Below, in pieces: positions 1 to 13,840 of a stretch of DNA of 64,000 nt. The DNA is from Owenia fusiformis. Taxonomy: Eukaryota; Annelida; Polychaeta; Sabellida; Oweniidae. The stretch is taken from NCBI GenBank assembly GCA_903813345.2, contig CAIIXF020000008.1, positions 15,858,822 through 15,922,821 on the forward strand, written 5' to 3'. The first letter of the stretch is position 1; every line of letters begins with the position of its first letter. The translations under genes and the position numbers were made by a program. Below the pieces are notes generated by a model, which worked only from the letters and a program-made list of their open reading frames with translations, was not told where the DNA came from and did not search any database.

Positions 1-638
1 TACTCTGGGGTAAAACAATCCCTATGCTCATCTGTTTATAGATCCCTAGTAGCTTTTTGTACTATCCTTTTGTATTTCTACAGTAGAATCATATAGCCAA
101 AACATTCCTTCGTTAACTCTCATAATCTTCATCCAATGATCTAACTAGAGATCTATTTATTAAAATATTCTATTGGATAATACTTTGAAATGTTGGAACG
201 GTAGGAAAGTATATACCTGAGAATGACTCTTAACTTTCTGAGATAAAATATGGCAGGTCAACTTCGGGTCAGTGTGACACCTCTAGAAATAATATAGGCC
301 TACCTGATTAGCATGACACCACTCATCTCAACACAGCCAAAATCATCTCAGGGTTATCATGGGTTAAAGGCTACAACAATCCTGAAAACAGAATAGGTAG
401 ATGGGAAAATAGAGGACAATAGTAGTACTTTAAAAGACTGTTACTTTATTTTATACTTTTATTTCAAATTGTATTGATTAAGATAAGACCTTTAAATTGT
501 GAATATGATGAGTAAATCTACTGAGATGTTTTAACATTGTGTCAATCAGGATTAAGTTCAAACCTTTTAAAAGAACTTAATTATATAGCAGTCATACTTT
601 TAAAATTTGCACAGGGCGCCAAATTAAATAGCACCAAA

Positions 639-830
639 TTATAGCAATTTACAGTATCTCAAAATTTCCAGGGGGGGTTCACATTTGACAATTTTGGCCC
701 AAATATGGACAAAATCACTTGGGAAGTGCTCAAAATGGTGAAAACTGCATGATTTTGAAAGAAATTTTGGCCAGGGGGGGGGGGGGTTCGCCCGAACCCT
801 GCGAACCCCACCCCTGACTACGGGTCTGAT
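639..830. repeat. G-run repeat, family also at 49190, 50270 and 52380
   Basis: GGTGAAAACTGCATGATTTTG, AAAGAAATTTTGGCCAGGGG and GGTTCGCCCGAACCC mark this copy. Related stretches occur at about 49190-49260, 50270-50420, 50905-50970 and 52375-52430. Non-coding; open frames with many prolines are artefacts of the G/C runs. Confidence 0.6.
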
Positions 831-2226
831 AATCATACAGTTTCAAGGAAGGTTGAAGTTCACCTTTCAGTCTCCGTAAATTGGTAAAGGGTGTATGCTT
901 AATAACAGACACATTTCCACATCAAAAACTGTCAAAGGCGAACCTAAATCATAATGGATAATGTTTGATTTTAAATTAAATTCACAAAATTTTGCCAGGC
1001 ATATGTTATATACATATTAATACTAGCCTAAATAAATTTCACCCTATGCAGACAGAGCCTGTGGGAAATATTGGGTGCGGCGCAAATGAGCGGAGGATGC
1101 GGAGCTAACGGTCATTTTTGAATTTAAAATTGGGATATTTCTGAAACTAAGCCATTTTGGGACCTCAAATATACCAAGATATGTGTATTTGACACCAAAT
1201 ATCAATAAAATTGTGAAAATAGTAGTGCAATTCATTTTATAGCGACGCAGTATGCTGTGCTTTCATTAACGCCGTCCCATAATGGAGAGGACCCGGTTTT
1301 TACTATAGGGACCCCAAACAATGAAAATGAGGGGTCACTTGGACGCAGTGCAGGTCATATCAAAAAAATTAACTCTGGATGAATGTATTGATAAAGATCT
1401 TACCTTCGGTCTTTTATTTGGTCAAAATCCGCTAAATAAACGAAGGATATTCTATTTCTAAAAGAAATAGAATTTTCTTTCGGAGTTTCTTTCCCGGAAG
1501 TTGATTTCCGATCAAAATAGTATGAGGTACGTGATTGGACAATCACTAGTAGTTGATTTCCGAGCGGTAATCGGTACGAGTCCTATGATTGGCCGAGATT
1601 ATTAATCGCGCATGCGTCTTAATAATTCTAACTAATCAAATTGCTGGATTTGCTGCGCATGCGCAAAAAACTGAACCAAAAAATGGAACCTCACGGAGAT
1701 TGCTCCTAGTGAAACTTTCTGAGCGATCAAAATCAATAGCATATTGCTTTGAAATACGCGAAGAAAAATTGTATTTAATGGTTGAAAATTAGTTATCTCT
1801 TTCTAATGAACGTATCTGCATCATTTAATGACCTACTAGACGTGTGTAGTACACTGATCTGGGCCAAAAAATAACAAAACTGATGCAAACTTTTCATCAA
1901 TTTTTTTCGTTCATTGCAAAAATGTGACTTTGAATTCCCGGGAACCTTTTTTCATGGGGACGCACTTTTTTGAGGGGGGACGCGATTTTGTAAAATCAAT
2001 CCGTCCCAGGGAAGCACTTTTGGACAAGCCTACTGAAAGCACTGAGTATGCCTTAAACATTTCCCAGACCTATATATTTTGAGACTATACTTTTAATACT
2101 GCGTCCCCAGCATTCATAAAAATGGTGTTCAAGATACACTACCCATGCAAATTATTTTTGCATCTTGGAAGCCAGGCAGTATCTGTGTGATTTTATAAAA
2201 ATTCGGAAATGTTCTTCAGATATGAG

Positions 2227-2292
2227 CCCCCTCTAAATATTGGGTGCGGAGGTACGTTTATGGAGCTCCTCCGCACCCAATATTTAGAGGGT
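2227..2292. repeat. Perfect 23-base-arm palindrome
   Basis: CCCTCTAAATATTGGGTGCG(GAG) is followed after about 16 bases by its exact reverse complement. The phrase ATATTGGGTGCGG also occurs at about 1068, so the motif is dispersed. Confidence 0.8.
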
Positions 2293-2447
2293 AAATGCTA
2301 TCTATTCACTGGTGATCTGCTCGATTACACTGGTTACCGAAACGGTTCGTTTTGGTAACAAAATGTCGGAACGTCGAAGGTACGATTTTTCTTTTTTCCT
2401 TATTTCATGCATTGTAGGCAGAATCCCCACAACATTTTTTCTCACAA

Positions 2448-2708
2448 ACATGTATCAGCATCATATGTTTTAGAAAATGAACATGTTTGCGAAAGATAGG
2501 CATAGCTCAGAAGACAACAGAATCATCGATTTAATTCCTCACTTAAGTTACACAAACGGTTCGGGTTAAAAGTGCAGATCTTAACTGTTTTTCGAAAAAC
2601 CGTTTATGTAACTTAAGTGAGGAATTAAATCGACGATTCTATTGTCTTCTGAACTATTTGTTCGCAAACATGTACATTTTCTAAAGCATATGAAACTGAT
2701 CCATGTTT
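2448..2708. mobile_element. Foldback/MITE-like element
   Basis: Arms of about 110 bases face each other around a short centre. AGAAGACAACAGAATCATCG, TTAATTCCTCACTTAAGTTA and AAACGGTT on the left match GAGGAATTAAATCGACGATT and ATTGTCTTCTGAACTA on the right. Target duplication not determined. Confidence 0.7.
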
Positions 2709-3539
2709 GTGTATTTCTGTATTTCTGCCATCATGATTATCTATCAGGCTAAAGATGGCAATCACTGGCTCCCGTGCAATGTCTATTCTTTGAAAGAGGT
2801 AGATCTAACAGAGATCACCATCAAGATTAAGATAACTGCATAAACCATTTGCCATAAACACTTCACCATCCAATCAACACCTCTGCGCCAGATCCCAGGG
2901 ACCGGATCTGACTTGAAAGTCGCTGATGGTTAACTGACCCCTGGACCCCTTGTAATTGACCTAACGAAAATTATGAACCGGGAATTATGATTGAAAATCG
3001 TGATGAAATTGAAAATCAATAACATCGATTCAAATATTAGAATATTCAAAAGTTCATTTCAAAAATTATGAAAATTGAAACGATCCCAACTTTCACATGA
3101 GATTATTTGTGTTCTCGCTGCAAGTACCGGCCATGGAATGCTTTCATTTTAACCTTTGGTGATTGTGTAACATGCATGCATCATTCTTACCTTCGAAAGC
3201 TGGCAGTACGGCTCCCAAGTTGCTTTTAAGCAGCAATATCTTGGAACTTGGAACTGTCCTCCATGTTGATTTCGACGCGGGAATTCCTCTATTTCTATTG
3301 GTTGATAGAACAGAATACGATAAAAAGCCGAACGAGAAATACGTCAAATTTGCGAACGATGTACTTTCCGTTTGTAACGCTCGCCCTTGTTGAAAGGGAC
3401 TAAAACCACGTTAAGTTCATCTGTGTGAGCCAACATATGCCTGTGCCTCCACCGATCAGTATTTAAAGTTACCACAACTCGAGGCATAAATGTATATTCG
3501 TTATATATTTAACATTTACTTCACGTCACAAATTAAACG

Positions 3540-5040
3540 AATTTGTTGAGACCACAACGTCTTTGTCACGTTCTTTTTCACATACACTTATATGTATTTT
3601 TCACGTTTAAAACCCGTTTCGTCAACGTCAAAATTAACTGTTTCGACAACGTTGCAAATAAACCAATTTCGTGAGGACATAGCGTCTTTTTGTAACGTTT
3701 CCTGCACTTACAATTATTTTTTTACATTTCAATTGAAAACACGTTTCGACAACGTTGAAATTAACCGTTTGCACTACGTTGAAAATGAACCATTTTGGTC
3801 AGAAAATGACGTCTTTGTAACGTGTTTTACAATTACAAATATTTTTCACATTCAAACCATGTTTTGACAACGTTACAATTAGCCATTTTCACTACGTTGC
3901 AAATGAACCAATTTGGTGGGAAAACAAGGACTTTGTAACGTTTCCTAGACTTACAATTATCTTTCACATTTAAAACACGTTACGACAACGTCAAATTTTA
4001 CTGTTTATATTACGTAGCAAATGAAACAATTTGGTGAGAACTGCAACGTCTTTGTAACGTTTTCTACACTTACAAATATCTTTCACATTTAAAACACGTA
4101 CGTTACGACAACGTCAAATTTTACCGTTTACATTACGTAGCAAATGTACCAAATTTGGTGAGAACGCAACGTCTTTGTAACGTTTTTTTACACTTACAAA
4201 TATCTTTCACATTTAGAACACGTTACGACGACATCAAATTTTACCGTTTATATTACGTAGCAAATGAAACAATTTGGTGAGAAGTGCAACGTCTTTGTAA
4301 CGTTTTCTACACTTACAAATATCTTTCACATTTAAAACACGTTACGACAACGTCAAATTTTACCGTTTACATTACGTAGCAAATGTACCAAATTTGGTGA
4401 GAACACAACGTCTTTGTAACGTTTTTACACTTACAAATATCTTTCACATTTAGAACACGTTACGACAACATCAAATTTTACCGTTTATATTACGTAGCAA
4501 ATGAAACAATTTGGTGAGAAGTGCAACGTCTTTGTAACGTTTTCTACACTTACAAATATCTTTCACGTTCAAAACACGTTACGACAACGTCAAATTTTAC
4601 CGTTTGCATTACGTAGCAAATGTACCAAATTTGGTGAGAACACAACGTCTTTGTAACGTTTTCTACACTTACAAATATCTTTCACATTTAAAACACGTTA
4701 CGACAACGTCAAATTTTACCGTTTATATTACGTAGCAAATGAAACAATTTGGTGAGAACTGCAACGTCTTTGTAATGTTTCCTGCACTTACAAATATTTT
4801 ACACATTTAAAAAACGTTACGACAACGTTAAATTTTGCCGTTTATATTACGTTGCAAATGAACCAAACTGGTAAAAATTCAACGTCATTGTTACGTTTTT
4901 CACACCAGCACAAATTTCGAACTTTACTAACACATTACTACAACGTCATTTTTTAACCATCCACCGACGTTTTGCTGAATGTCACAATTTTACGTTGCTT
5001 TGACGTTTATATAACGGAAATATACAACGTCTCCAGTGAA
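3540..5040. repeat. ACGTT-rich tandem array, about 119-bp unit
   Basis: Copies of AACGTCTTTGTAACGTTTT recur at about 4045, 4169, 4289, 4407, 4525, 4643 and 4762. Between them are ACGACAACGTCAAATTTTAC and ATTACGTAGCAAATG. Units alternate between GAAACAATTTGGTGAGAA and TGTACCAAATTTGGTGAGAA, so the larger repeat is a dimer of about 238 bp. The outer copies are degenerate. No coding potential. Confidence 0.88.
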
Positions 5041-5164
5041 CTTATATACTACATATGAGTGACGTTACATGGACGTCACTGTTAGCTGGGTTATAGGTAA
5101 ATAACATGCGGGAATATAATTGATATCTGAGTTGAGCGGGAGATATATAAGGGTTATGTACTGG

Positions 5165-5285
5165 GAGGTTTTGGATACAGGTTTTATCCCAAGGGAAATA
5201 TGTGTATATCCCGAGGGACCCCAGGGACCAAGGGATATACACATATTTCCCGAGGGATAAACCCTGTATCCAAAACCGACCGTTC
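5165..5285. repeat. Long near-perfect hairpin
   Basis: Arms TTTTGGATACAGGTTTTATC and GATAAACCCTGTATCCAAAA extend inward through AAATATGTGTATATCCC and its complement. The centre holds CCCGAGGGACCCCAGGG. The short loop makes a strong cruciform or hairpin; probably a small foldback element. Confidence 0.8.
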
Positions 5286-5994
5286 ATAACAGATGTATTT
5301 CATACCTACTGATGTTCTTGGTACGTCATATACCTTATAAAGTTCCAAAATTCAAAAATATACTTAAGATACACATTTTCTTGGTGTTTTAAAGTGGTTT
5401 TTTAAGTTTCTGAGATTATCAAACTCATATAGCCTAACTCATATTTTGAAAAATAAAATTTGAAAAAAAAATTTGAAAAAAATGTGAAAATCTTTTTTTT
5501 TAAAATGTGAAAAAAAATTTGGGGAAAAATGGGAAATTTCAATGCATATTAATTCTCATAATCTACTAAGTATAGGATAAATCAGTTATTGAATGCTCGA
5601 TTTTTGATACAGTCTATATCCCTCAGTAAATACAATATAGTCACGATTTATTAGTTAAAATATGCCTAATTCAATTTTAAGACAAGCCAGAACGGCAAAT
5701 CTCCCCACCCCCTTAACCGTTTAGGGGTTAATAAAATACTTAATAAAACTTATTAACGATAGGATAGATTTTTGATAGATGACATACGAGACTGTAATTA
5801 TATTTAAGTTCAATTCTGTGCGTCAATATTCTCTATTTGGATGCTCAAAAAAGTTCTTGTGTATTAACTCATTAATTATTGGAAAAACAATATACATTTG
5901 TTAATAAGTCAAAGCATAAGTTAGTTGTGTTTTACCTTCACATGTGAAAATGTTAGGCTTAGTGTGTTATATATAATTTTACTGAACATCGGTG

Positions 5995-8660
5995 TCTACA
6001 TCTTCCTGTACAGGAACTTTAAATTATGTTCATGTAATGATTCATTTAACTGGACGTTAGTCATTACTATCACTATATCTTGTTGATGGCATAGTTAAGG
6101 TTACTAGAACATTCCTTGCATGTGTTGTCCTAACTTGATGTAACCAGAAGTTATGAATTTGCCATGTATGTGACAAGCACGTTACAGTCTCTTTATTTTG
6201 GCAAAGTCGTTGTTAAGGTTGATACTACATTCCTGGCTCGTGATATCTAAGTCGAACGTAACTTGTATACTCATTTATGCGTGTCCACACTTTCCTTTGC
6301 CTACAACGTTCTATAGTTAATGTTACCAGAACTTTAACTTGGCCACGTATATGTGACGTTGCATTAGCACGTTACAGTCTGTTATTTTATTTTTGCAGTC
6401 ATTGTTAAGGTTGCTACTACATTCCTAGCACATGATATTTAAGTAAAATGTAACGTTGTATAAACATCTGTGCGAGTCCAGACCTTCCTGTGCCTACATC
6501 GGTCCAAGACAAATGTTACCAGAACTTTAAACTGGCCAGGTATATGTTACGTTGCATAAGCACATTACAGTCTCACTATTTTTGCGAAGTCATTGTTAAG
6601 GTTGGTTCTACATTCCTGGCACGTGATATTTAAGTCAAATGTAACGTTCTTTAAACATCTGTGCGAGTCCACACCTTCCTGTACCTACAACATTCCATAA
6701 ATAACATACCAGAACTTAAAACTGGCCACGTATATGTGACGTTGCATAAGCACATTACAGTCTCGTTATTTTTGCGAAGTTATCGTTTAGGTTGGTTCTA
6801 CGTTCCTGGCACGTGATATTTAAGTCAAATGTAACGTTCTTTGAACATCTGTGCGAGTCCACAACTTCCTGTACCTACAACGTTCCATAATTAACGTATC
6901 AGAAATTTAGATTGGCCACGTATTTATGACGTAATGTAAGTACGTTACATTTTCGTTATTTTGGCGAAGTCATCGTTTAGGTTGGTTCCACGTTCCTGGC
7001 ACGTGAAATTTTAAGTCAAATGTAACGTTCTTTAAACATCTGTGCGAGTCCACACCTTCCTGTACCTACAACGTTCGATATCAACGTTACCAGAAATTTA
7101 GATTGGCCACGTATATATGACGTAATGTAAGTACGTTACATTTTCGTTATTTTGGTGACGTAATTGTTAAGGTCGCTACTACGTTCCTGACACGTGATAT
7201 TTAAGTCAAATGTAACGTTCTTTAAACATCTATGCGAGTCCACACCTTCCTGTACCTACAACGTTCCATATCAACGTTACGAGAAATTTAGATTGGCCAC
7301 GTATTTATGACGTAATGTAAGTACGTTACATTTTCGTTATTTTGGTGACGTAATTGTTAAGGTCGCTACTACGTTCCTGACACGTGATATTTAAGTCAAA
7401 TGTAACGTTCTTTAAACATCTATGCGAGTCCACACCTTCCTGTACCTACAACGTTCCATATCAACGTTACCAGAAATTTAGATTGGCCACGTATATATGA
7501 CGTAATGTAAGTACGTTACAGTTTCGTTATTTTGGCGACGTTATTGTTAAGGTCGCTACTACGTTCCTGACACGTGATATTTAAGTCAAATGTAACGTTC
7601 TTTAAACATCTGTGCGAGTCCACACCTTCCTGTACCTACAACGTTCCATATCAACGTTACCAGAAATTTAGATTGGCCACGTATTTATGACGTAATGTAA
7701 GTACGTTACATTTTCGTTATTTTGGTGACGTAATTGTTAAGGTCGCTACTACGTTCCTGACACGTGATATTTAAGTCAAATGTAACGTTCTTTAAACATG
7801 TATGCGAGTCCACACCTTCCTGTACCTACAACGTTCCATATCAACGTTACCAGAAATTTAGATTGGCCACGTATATATGACGTAATGTAAGTACGTTACA
7901 GTTTCGTTATTTTGGCGACGTTATTGTTAAGGTCGCTACTACGTTCCTGACACGTGATATTTAAGTCAAATGTAACGTTCTTTAAACATCTGTGCGAGTC
8001 CACACCTTCCTGTACCTACAACGTTCCATATCAACGTTACCAGAAATTTAGATTGGCCACGTATTTATGACGTAATGTAAGTACGTTACATTTTCGTTAT
8101 TTTGGTGACGTAATTGTTAAGGTCGCTACTACGTTCCTGACACGTGATATTTAAGTCAAATGTAACGTTCTTTAAACATCTATGCGAGTCCACACCTTCC
8201 TGTACCTACAACGTTCCATATCAACGTTACCAGAAAGTTAGATTGGCCACGTATACATGACGTAATGTAAGTACGTTACAGTTTCGTTATTTTGGCGACG
8301 TTATTGTTAAGGTCGCTACTACGTTCCTGACACGTGATATTTAAGTCAAATGTAACGTTCTTTAAACATCTGTGCGAGTCCACACCTTCCTGTACCTACA
8401 ACGTTCCATATCAACGTTACCAGAAATTTAGATTGGCCACGTATTTATGACGTAATGTAAGTACGTTACAGTTTCGTTATTTTGGCGACGTAATTGTTAA
8501 GGTCGCTACTACGTTCCTGACACGTGATATTTAAGTCAAATGTAACGTTCTTTAAACATCTGTGCGAGTCCACACCTTCCTGTACCTACAACGTTCCATA
8601 TTTAACGTTGCTACAACTTGAGACATATATTCTGACGACGTTATCACAACGTAAAATTGT
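5995..8660. repeat. ACGT-rich tandem array, exact 190-bp unit with 380-bp dimer structure
   Basis: TGTACCTACAACGTTCC recurs at exactly 190-base spacing: the first ten bases end at 7260, 7450, 7640, 7830, 8020, 8210, 8400 and 8590. Units alternate between GTATTTATGACG with GGTGACGTAATTG and GTATATATGACG with GGCGACGTTATTG, a two-unit higher-order repeat. Left-hand copies (5995-6900) are more diverged. The array ends in TGTTAGCTGGGTATA, nearly the same phrase that ends the first array. Confidence 0.92.
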
Positions 8661-10284
8661 TAGCTGGGTATATCTCAAAAACAGTAAGAGTAATCAAAAA
8701 ACTATTTGCCTTTCGGAATTAGCTTTTTTCCAACAAACATGATGAAAAAAACGAAGAGCGAAAATATCGAAGGACGACCACTGAAAAAATCGAAAAAATG
8801 ACAAAGTACTGGATTTGAGCTAGTTCTTGACCTTTGACTAAAATAAAAATTTGGCCCCATTTCCCACCAACTAGATACTATACCTTAATTGACCATGTAA
8901 TAGTCTTTGTTGAATACCTTATAGTTGTTGAGAAAACGTGACCAGTAAAATAAGAAGAAAAAGAAAAAAGAAAGAATAAGAAACAAGGCAAAAACAATAG
9001 ACTATCTGGAGTCTAAGAATAAGGATTAAGTTGAGCGAATTAAATCAAGATGGGTTGGAAGCCTAGAGAAGGAACCATTCTATTTGATTTAATATGAGGT
9101 CGTTTGGTGCTCTCTATGATGCATCTATGTATTATGATTATTCATCCAATTTACAGTTTTACGTCTTAAGTTTCTGACATTTCTATGATAGATAGGATGT
9201 GATAGGATCTTCTAGTATGTGATGTAATTCTGAAATGGATTCAATAAAACAAGCCAAGCGAACTTGTCTTAGGTATTATTTTCAGTTTCATAGTTTATCC
9301 TTTAATTAGCTCGATAACCTTTGATATGGACGATTTTAGGGTTCTACTGAAAATTTGCACTGGGCTAAAGCGAGAAGATAAGAGATATCATATGAGCATT
9401 ATATAGATGTAATATATATTTTTAATTGGTTTTAACCGGGAATAATACTGACCACATAACAGGAAATTATATGGAAACCGTATACGGAATTCTAATATAA
9501 TATCATTTCTTCTAATTATATTTTCTTAGTTAATATTATTAGGTAATTATTTCATCCTGGATCTCATCATAAGGATATAATATGCTAACTATAATCAGTT
9601 TATGTATTATTTACAAGTAATTGTGTCTTCGATATCCAAAGTAGGTTGATCGACTATTTCGTAAATTGTTTTTTTGGGTTCATATTGATTGACGGCTAGG
9701 ATTCTATTGTTCTTCGTTTGTCACCTGTTTTGCCACCTGTATTTTCTGGCCTTTGGAATGTTTTGCCTTCTGATTACGCATATTGTTGGTTATATTAGAC
9801 AGATTGGCATTTGAGGATCGACGATGAGGAAGAGCATTACTGAAAGTAATTTCCACTACCAATTATACCATATTCCACAGGGACAGAAAACTACTACCAT
9901 ATATGCAATGATGTTATTCATGTTTGCTGTTGCTGATATTGTTATTGATGATACATAACTTAAAGCCATAATATCATCTTCACATTTATCCATGTATTAT
10001 TCTGAATTATCAACATTAGAAAGAATTCTCAAGGTAAATGCAAACGAGGAAATGTCATTTCATTATCAACAGAACGTGATCTTAATTATTTACAAGCAAT
10101 GAATATGCCATCACCACTTTAGCATATCTACACAATAAGTCATTACCCTTGTTACCTCTTTAGCAATGTAACAACAAAATGTATAGTTAAAGTCCAGTGC
10201 AACGTATAATACATGTAAAAGATACATTGAATCATATTTAAAATTGTAAAATCCACTTTTATAAAATGTTATTGTATGTTTCAG
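8661..10284. other. No gene recognised; intron of the KCNK gene
   Basis: AT-rich sequence between the 190-bp array and the channel exon. It must be intronic, because the exon begins inside a codon. I found no M1/P1 exon here. Confidence 0.6.
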
Positions 10285-11183
10285 GGTTTGGTATGACAAC
10301 TCCCCGGACTCAGGCAGGCAAGATTGTGCTCATATTCTACGGACTCTTGGGCTGTGCAGGCGCCATTTTGTTTTTCAACTTGTTCCTAGAGCGTATCATC
10401 ACATTCTTAGCCTACATCCTACGTGCAATTCACATACAGGAACTGAAGCGCAAGGGACTTATGGGTAAAGATGTGAATAAAGATAGCAAGGATAGGCGGG
10501 AATCGAACGCTTCGGGGGATAGTTTGGACTCCTGGAAACCTTCCGTATATTGGGTAATGCTCATTCTCTTCCTTGGAGCACTATTCATCGCCTGCTGCGC
10601 ATCTGCTATGTATTATCCTGTTGAGGAATGGGACTATTTTGACGCAATGTATTTCTGTTTTGTTACTTTTGCGACAATAGGCTTTGGTGACTATGTCGTA
10701 AGTCAAAGGAGCCATTATGATAACGTTTATCTCTATCGACTAGGAAATTTTCTATTCATTGTAATAGGTTGCTGCTGTATATACAGTTTATTCAATGTGA
10801 TTTCTATTGTTATAAAACAATTTTTAAATTGGATAATACGGAAGCTTAATTGTCGATGCTATGGGCCAGATAAACCAAAGAATGTAAAGACTCGTCCACG
10901 GAGGAATGCCATAACCCCAGGGCATATCGCTGCGGCAACTAATGGCGCCGTAACTGATGGCGAATCAACATATGATAGTGACACTGAACGCAGGGGATCA
11001 GGGGAAATGATTTCTATGAAAGATTTCCTACAGGCGAACAAACTATCACTGGCAATGATGCAGAAACAGTTGCAAGAGACTGCCCAACGATCACACCATC
11101 TTCAAAGACATGACAGTGGCTTCCAAGGTGGAGTTGGCCCGCTAGCTATACTCAATAAAAAATTAGGTCATGATGATGTGTGA
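10285..11183 (+). CDS. KCNK13: THIK-type two-pore potassium channel (KCNK12/13-like), terminal exon; 5' exon outside window
   Basis: This exon encodes the C-terminal 299 residues of a plasma-membrane K2P background potassium channel. The acceptor TTTCAG at 10279-10284 precedes GGTTTGGTATGAC, so translation enters inside the first glycine of the pore-1 filter GFGMTTP. An intron at that glycine is typical of K2P genes. Visible in order: end of P1 (residues 1-7), M2 (about 13-47), a cytosolic linker, M3 (about 87-112), P2 with TIGFGDYVVSQ (131-141), M4 (about 153-180), and a 119-residue cytosolic tail. The tail carries SGEMISMKDFLQANK, a segment shared with vertebrate THIK-1/THIK-2. Both filters are GFG, as in THIK. 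The tail ends at TGA (11181-11183). An upstream ATG at 10266 is intronic. The exon for M1, the cap and the start of P1 was not found between 1 and 10284. Family assignment is confident; KCNK12 versus KCNK13 orthology is not decidable here. Confidence 0.93.
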
Positions 11184-11501
11184 CCGGGTTTGTGACATTG
11201 CCAATGTGACCAGTTCTGATCATATAACTTCAATGACACGACCAGAGATAGACCACTCAAGTCAAAGGGAAAACTAGAAATTTGAATCACGTTTGGTCCA
11301 ACATACATTTAAATGTTCTTCCTGCCTATGGCGTCTGGTTGAACGTGGGTGGTCAGTATGATGGATCCATTTGCAGTGTGGCCAACTATGCATTACCATT
11401 GGTGCACTTTCCTTTAGAACTGCAGATATTCGTAATAGTCTAGAAATTGAAGCCTTACTTAATGCAGTTTTGAAGATTTTAAGATTAATATTTGATATTT
11501 C

Positions 11502-11507
11502 AATAAA
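11502..11507 (+). other. Candidate polyadenylation signal of the KCNK gene
   Basis: AATAAA lies 319 bases after the channel stop codon on the same strand. It is the first canonical hexamer I found there. The sequence is AT-rich, so chance occurrence is possible. Confidence 0.45.
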
Positions 11508-13439
11508 GATTAATGGGTTATTCTTAACATACTTTCTTTCAAAAGTAAAACTGCATATAATATTCAAGTATCGGTCTACATTAGTTCTACTAATATAGGA
11601 ACTACAAGTTTAATTAGATATACTCGTATATCAATGTAAATATGAAGAGTTACTTTGATGCAATCATGATGACGTATGTGGAGTTCGAGTACCATTGTTA
11701 GAAAACGTCATTACAGATTAAGGATCATTAAAGCAATTATTAAGTCACATGTTGTGGCATGTTGATAAATATTTTTATTTTGCTATGGATATTCAAGAAT
11801 CTCTTCTTTCTCAGAGATAACACTTTAATTAGCAAAGCCATAAATGCCATGAATAATGTTTTCACTGTTTGCAATCGAACGTTGATTTGTCTATTACCGA
11901 TTTGCCAAAGCAAGGAGTGGTGGTATGACCAAATATTTTCTCGATAGGAATTGGTTTAACAGCTCCTTGACTACTGGTTTGACTTACTGTTTTAAATATT
12001 TTGGTTTTATACACAGTTTATCAAATTTATAAAGAAACCTATTGTGGACTACCATATATTAACATTAACTATAGTGAGAAAGACATTCATTCTGGATAAA
12101 TGTTTCATAATTTATGACTCTTGACAGATCACCCAGATCGTAACACATTACTAACTATCTAATACATCTCTCGATGTGCATATTCTCCTAAATATGCACT
12201 GTCGAATCGATCGTTTTTAATTTAAGTAGGTCAAAGTGACAATTTCTTCATTAACAATCACAGGCCCAGAACTGCATAACAGTCGGTTGCATCCTTCTTC
12301 AAAGGACTTCATTTATGCTTAAATTCAGTATATACTTGTAAAATACCCTTGCAGCAAGGATGGTCGGTTGGTTCAGAAAAGTAAACAATTCGTGTGTATC
12401 AGGGCAAGCTAATATGTTGGCCTAATTTTCCCGTGTTTGTGAATATTGGTTAAAATTGCGTCACACCATCTCTGAGAGTTTTAATAGCTGAAACATAAGC
12501 TTAATTGTCACTTCCGGGTTGTCACTATTCTAATCAATGGTTCCAGTAAAACCACAATGTTACTTACGCTTAGTTTGGTAAAGTTGCAATGAATGCGAGA
12601 CGTTCAAATTGATAAATTAATTTCGATTTAGAAGTTGAATATTCGGTTTTGCTGTTTGGTCATGACTCAAAACAGATGTGTATTAATCAAAGAAATAAAA
12701 ATATAACTTTTTCACCCTACCCTATTAACAACTGAATTTGACCAAAACATAATTTGCGTACATCTAATAAAACTACAGTTCAATATAATTGATTTGACAA
12801 AGCATGGTAACATAGCTCCTTCATTTAGAAAGATAGAACGGAAAAGCGAATACCCTGCGTGCAGAGTCTAGTTAAACTACGGAGCTCTCTTTTAAGAAGT
12901 GAAGTTGAACGAATGCAAAGGGTAAAAAGCGAAGTATTTTAACGCTAATATAACAAGTAGCTGCTGATACTTTATTTGATTCTTGGTTTATCACCTATTG
13001 AATCCCATGACAATTTGCCTCATTCAACTCTTATAGTCATCTTGTAACCTATGATAAAACCTAATGTCTAATGGGGGAATGTTTTTCATCGCACGATAGT
13101 ATAATCTGCAAATTTCTATAAGACTTTTATTTTCTTTGTGTATATAATTGGATTAAAATATCAGTGTCTACATTTCACTTATAACATGTAAGCATATGCC
13201 TACTTTAGCATGTAAGTCTAGGCCAACAACACTAAACCGGGATGTTCTATCCTGTTTCCAGAGTACTTAGTGTTATGAAACATTTCACCGAGACACTAAT
13301 TAGCAAAAACAATTTGTGTAATAATCAATGACATCTACAATTGACATCATTCAGCCCCCATAAAGATTACTGTACAAATAGACTTACAGGCTGTGGTCAG
13401 GAGTGAACGTAAATCTATTAGTTTAAAACGCCCATGGCA

Positions 13440-13840
13440 CTTATTTTGAATTTCTATTCTATTAAAGGCAGAATCAGATCTATGGGGTGAAAAAGTTACA
13501 AGCAATGTGTACAATTGACCTACCAATCTATTCCTTACAATCTCAAATACAATATCTTCCAAAAGATTCACGCTATGTTATAAATTGGTGAAGTTATGAT
13601 GGATTCAAAGTGCAAAAATGAGTGAAAAATGTTTAAAATCTCCCAAATAATAAGAATGGTAACCATTCTTATAGAAAAATAATACGTTATTGGAAATATC
13701 TTTAGTTTTCCTGAAATAAAGGACTTTGGTGATTTTAAGAAAATAGACATGAAAAGGAATAACATGAGCCAGAAACATTCTAAAATTGAAACAAATTTTT
13801 GTTGGGCTGCTCGCTAGATCTGATTCTCTCTTTAATATGC
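13440..13840. repeat. Dispersed repeat, copy 1 (partner at 36450-36770)
   Basis: Shared blocks with the partner include GGCAGAATCAGATC, ACCAATCTATTCC, CAAATAATAA with AATGGTAA, and GCTCGCTAGATCTGATTCTCTCTTTAA. Same orientation, many substitutions. Unclassified interspersed repeat. Confidence 0.7.

Noticed and set aside
3163-3393. Plus-strand 76-codon frame with a matching antisense frame
   Set aside because: No recognised motif, no splice or promoter context, and both strands are open by chance.
3540-8660. Possible CRISPR-like array
   Set aside because: Units of 119 and 190 bp without short repeat/unique spacer structure, in a eukaryotic genome; ordinary tandem repeats.
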